Assembly: GCA_963740215.1 (NCBI GenBank) | Contig: CAVUDJ010000019.1 | Coordinates: 1,302,001 to 1,366,000 of the forward strand | Length of the DNA stretch: 64,000 nt | Direction of reading: 5' to 3' | Origin: CAVVAL01 sp963740215 | GTDB taxonomy: Bacteria > Actinomycetota > Actinomycetes > Mycobacteriales > Cryptosporangiaceae | Shown here: piece after piece, positions 63,187-64,000 of the stretch | Layout: each line of letters starts with the position of its first letter | How positions within the stretch are numbered: position 1 is the stretch's first letter | Notes under the pieces: generated by a model | Told to the model about the DNA's origin: nothing | Seen by the model: only the letters and a program-made list of their open reading frames with translations | Database searches by the model: none | Position numbers and translations under genes: made by a program

Positions 63187-64000
63187 GCCCCGTGCGGCCC
63201 GTACCGCCGTGGGGCACGATCCCGGCGATGCTGCGTGCCCAGGCGGCCGAGCATCCCGAGGTGGAGATCATCGCGGACGGCGACCACCGGCTCACCCTCG
63301 CTGAGCTGGCGACCCAGGCCGGCGAGGTCGCGCGCGGGCTCGTCGCGCTGGGAGTCCAGCCGGGCGACCGGGTCGCGGTATGGGCGCCGAACACGTGGCA
63401 GTGGGTCGTGTCCGCGTACGGGATCTGGGACGCCGGCGCGGTGATCGTGCCGATCAGCACCCGCTCGAAGGCGGTGGAGGCGGGCACGGTGCTGGCCTCG
63501 ACCGGCGCCCGGGTGCTGCTCGTCGCCGGCACGTTCCTCGGCACCTCGTACCTGGACCTGCTGACCGCCGAGTACGGGTCCTCGCTGGACGGCCTTCCCG
63601 ATCTGGAGCACGTCGTGCTGTTCGACGACTGGGACAAGTTTCTGGCCGGCGGCACCGGGGAACTGCCCGTCGTCGCTCCCGGCGACCTCGCCGAGATCCT
63701 GTCCACCTCGGGCACCACCGGCGCGCCGAAGGGCGTGATGATCGACCACGCCCAGCTGCTCCGCGGGTACTGGGACTGGGCCGAGGTCGTCACGCTGGGC
63801 CCCGGCGATCGGTACCCGGTGGTGGCGCCCTTCTCGCACGGCTTCGGCATCAACGCCGGGCTGCTGGCGTGCGTGCTGCGCCTCGCGACGATCGTGCCGA
63901 TCGCGGTGTTCGACCCGTCCCGCGCGCTGGAGCTGATCGAGCGCGAACGGCTAGCGGTGCTGGCCGGGCCGCCCACGCTGTTCGCCCGCCTCCTGTCCCA
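63183..64000 (+). CDS. Acyl-CoA ligase, FadD3-like (3' end outside window)
   Basis: The frame from GTG 63183 (overlapping the previous stop by 4 nt; GTG 63192 is the alternative) runs off the window after 272 codons. It reads LRAQAAEHPEVEIIADGDHRLTLAELA, VAVWAPNTWQWVVSAYGIWDAGAVIVPISTR, then the AMP motif ILSTSGTTGAPKGVMIDHAQ and FSHGFGINAGLLACVL. The NTWxWVV and FFxHGFGxNAG-like segments resemble FadD3, which activates the steroid C/D-ring propionate (HIP), but other FadD enzymes cannot be excluded without the missing half. Confidence 0.75.
   Translation, partial: MSPVRPVPPWGTIPAMLRAQAAEHPEVEIIADGDHRLTLAELATQAGEVARGLVALGVQPGDRVAVWAPNTWQWVVSAYGIWDAGAVIVPISTRSKAVEAGTVLASTGARVLLVAGTFLGTSYLDLLTAEYGSSLDGLPDLEHVVLFDDWDKFLAGGTGELPVVAPGDLAEILSTSGTTGAPKGVMIDHAQLLRGYWDWAEVVTLGPGDRYPVVAPFSHGFGINAGLLACVLRLATIVPIAVFDPSRALELIERERLAVLAGPPTLFARLLS

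Overview
The window is very GC-rich with strong third-position GC, dense same-strand operons, many 4-nt ATGA/GTGA overlaps and frequent GTG/TTG starts, so it comes from an actinobacterium. Gene order supports this. secA2, pgsA2, DUF881, small basic protein, DUF881, gcvH, garA, MerR, DUF151 nuclease, MerR and gcvP follow the order of Mycobacterium tuberculosis Rv1821-Rv1832, with extra genes inserted. There is also an actinobacterial KstR-type sterol catabolism region. The genus cannot be fixed from the sequence alone.

Layout. 1-4061: the 3' end of a modular polyketide synthase and a secreted esterase, both visibly damaged (shrunken AT domain, in-frame stop, carrier Ser-to-Trp change, two frameshifts). 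4155-8308: PucR-type regulator, hemerythrin-like protein, PPK2 polyphosphate kinase and soluble transhydrogenase. 8426-18235: one long minus-strand assimilatory nitrate/nitrite operon in the order narK, nasA, FAD/[2Fe-2S] subunit, nirB, nirD, HemD-HTH fusion, CbiX-type chelatase; the last two make sense as siroheme supply for NirB. 18502-22725: lipoprotein, solute-binding/VWA protein, aminodeoxychorismate synthase, DUF5999 protein. 22991-41364: glycine cleavage (gcvP under a tandem glycine riboswitch, gcvH), the garA/MerR/DUF151 block, the DUF881/pgsA2 block, an inserted TetR-thioesterase-hydrolase set, a secreted M14 carboxypeptidase, and secA2.

41458-64000: sterol side-chain degradation. 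Seven copies of a palindrome close to the KstR consensus TnnAACnnGTTnnA precede the P450/SDR operon, the aldehyde dehydrogenase, two acyl-CoA ligases with an enoyl-CoA hydratase, the chsE1-chsE2-chsH2-chsH1-ltp2 (igr-type) operon, kstR itself and fadA5. A second, different 18-bp operator, ACCAAGCG-NN-CGCTTGGT, sits before chsH3/fadE and before a flavin oxidoreductase, PaaK-like and FadD3-like operon. P450, ADH and ALDH would oxidise the side-chain terminus, FadD19-type ligases would activate it, and ChsE, ChsH, Ltp2 and FadA5 would shorten it.

The most unusual items are: (i) two tandem 80-bp units between chsH1 and ltp2, each a 27-codon mini-gene joined to its neighbours by ATGA overlaps and each with a stem that hides the next ribosome binding site; (ii) a family of about 67-bp intergenic elements, always downstream of a gene in the same orientation, with a conserved two-hairpin fold; (iii) near-identical long hairpins repeated at distant gene ends; (iv) at least eight reading-frame breaks in recognisable genes, which indicates either decay or sequence error.
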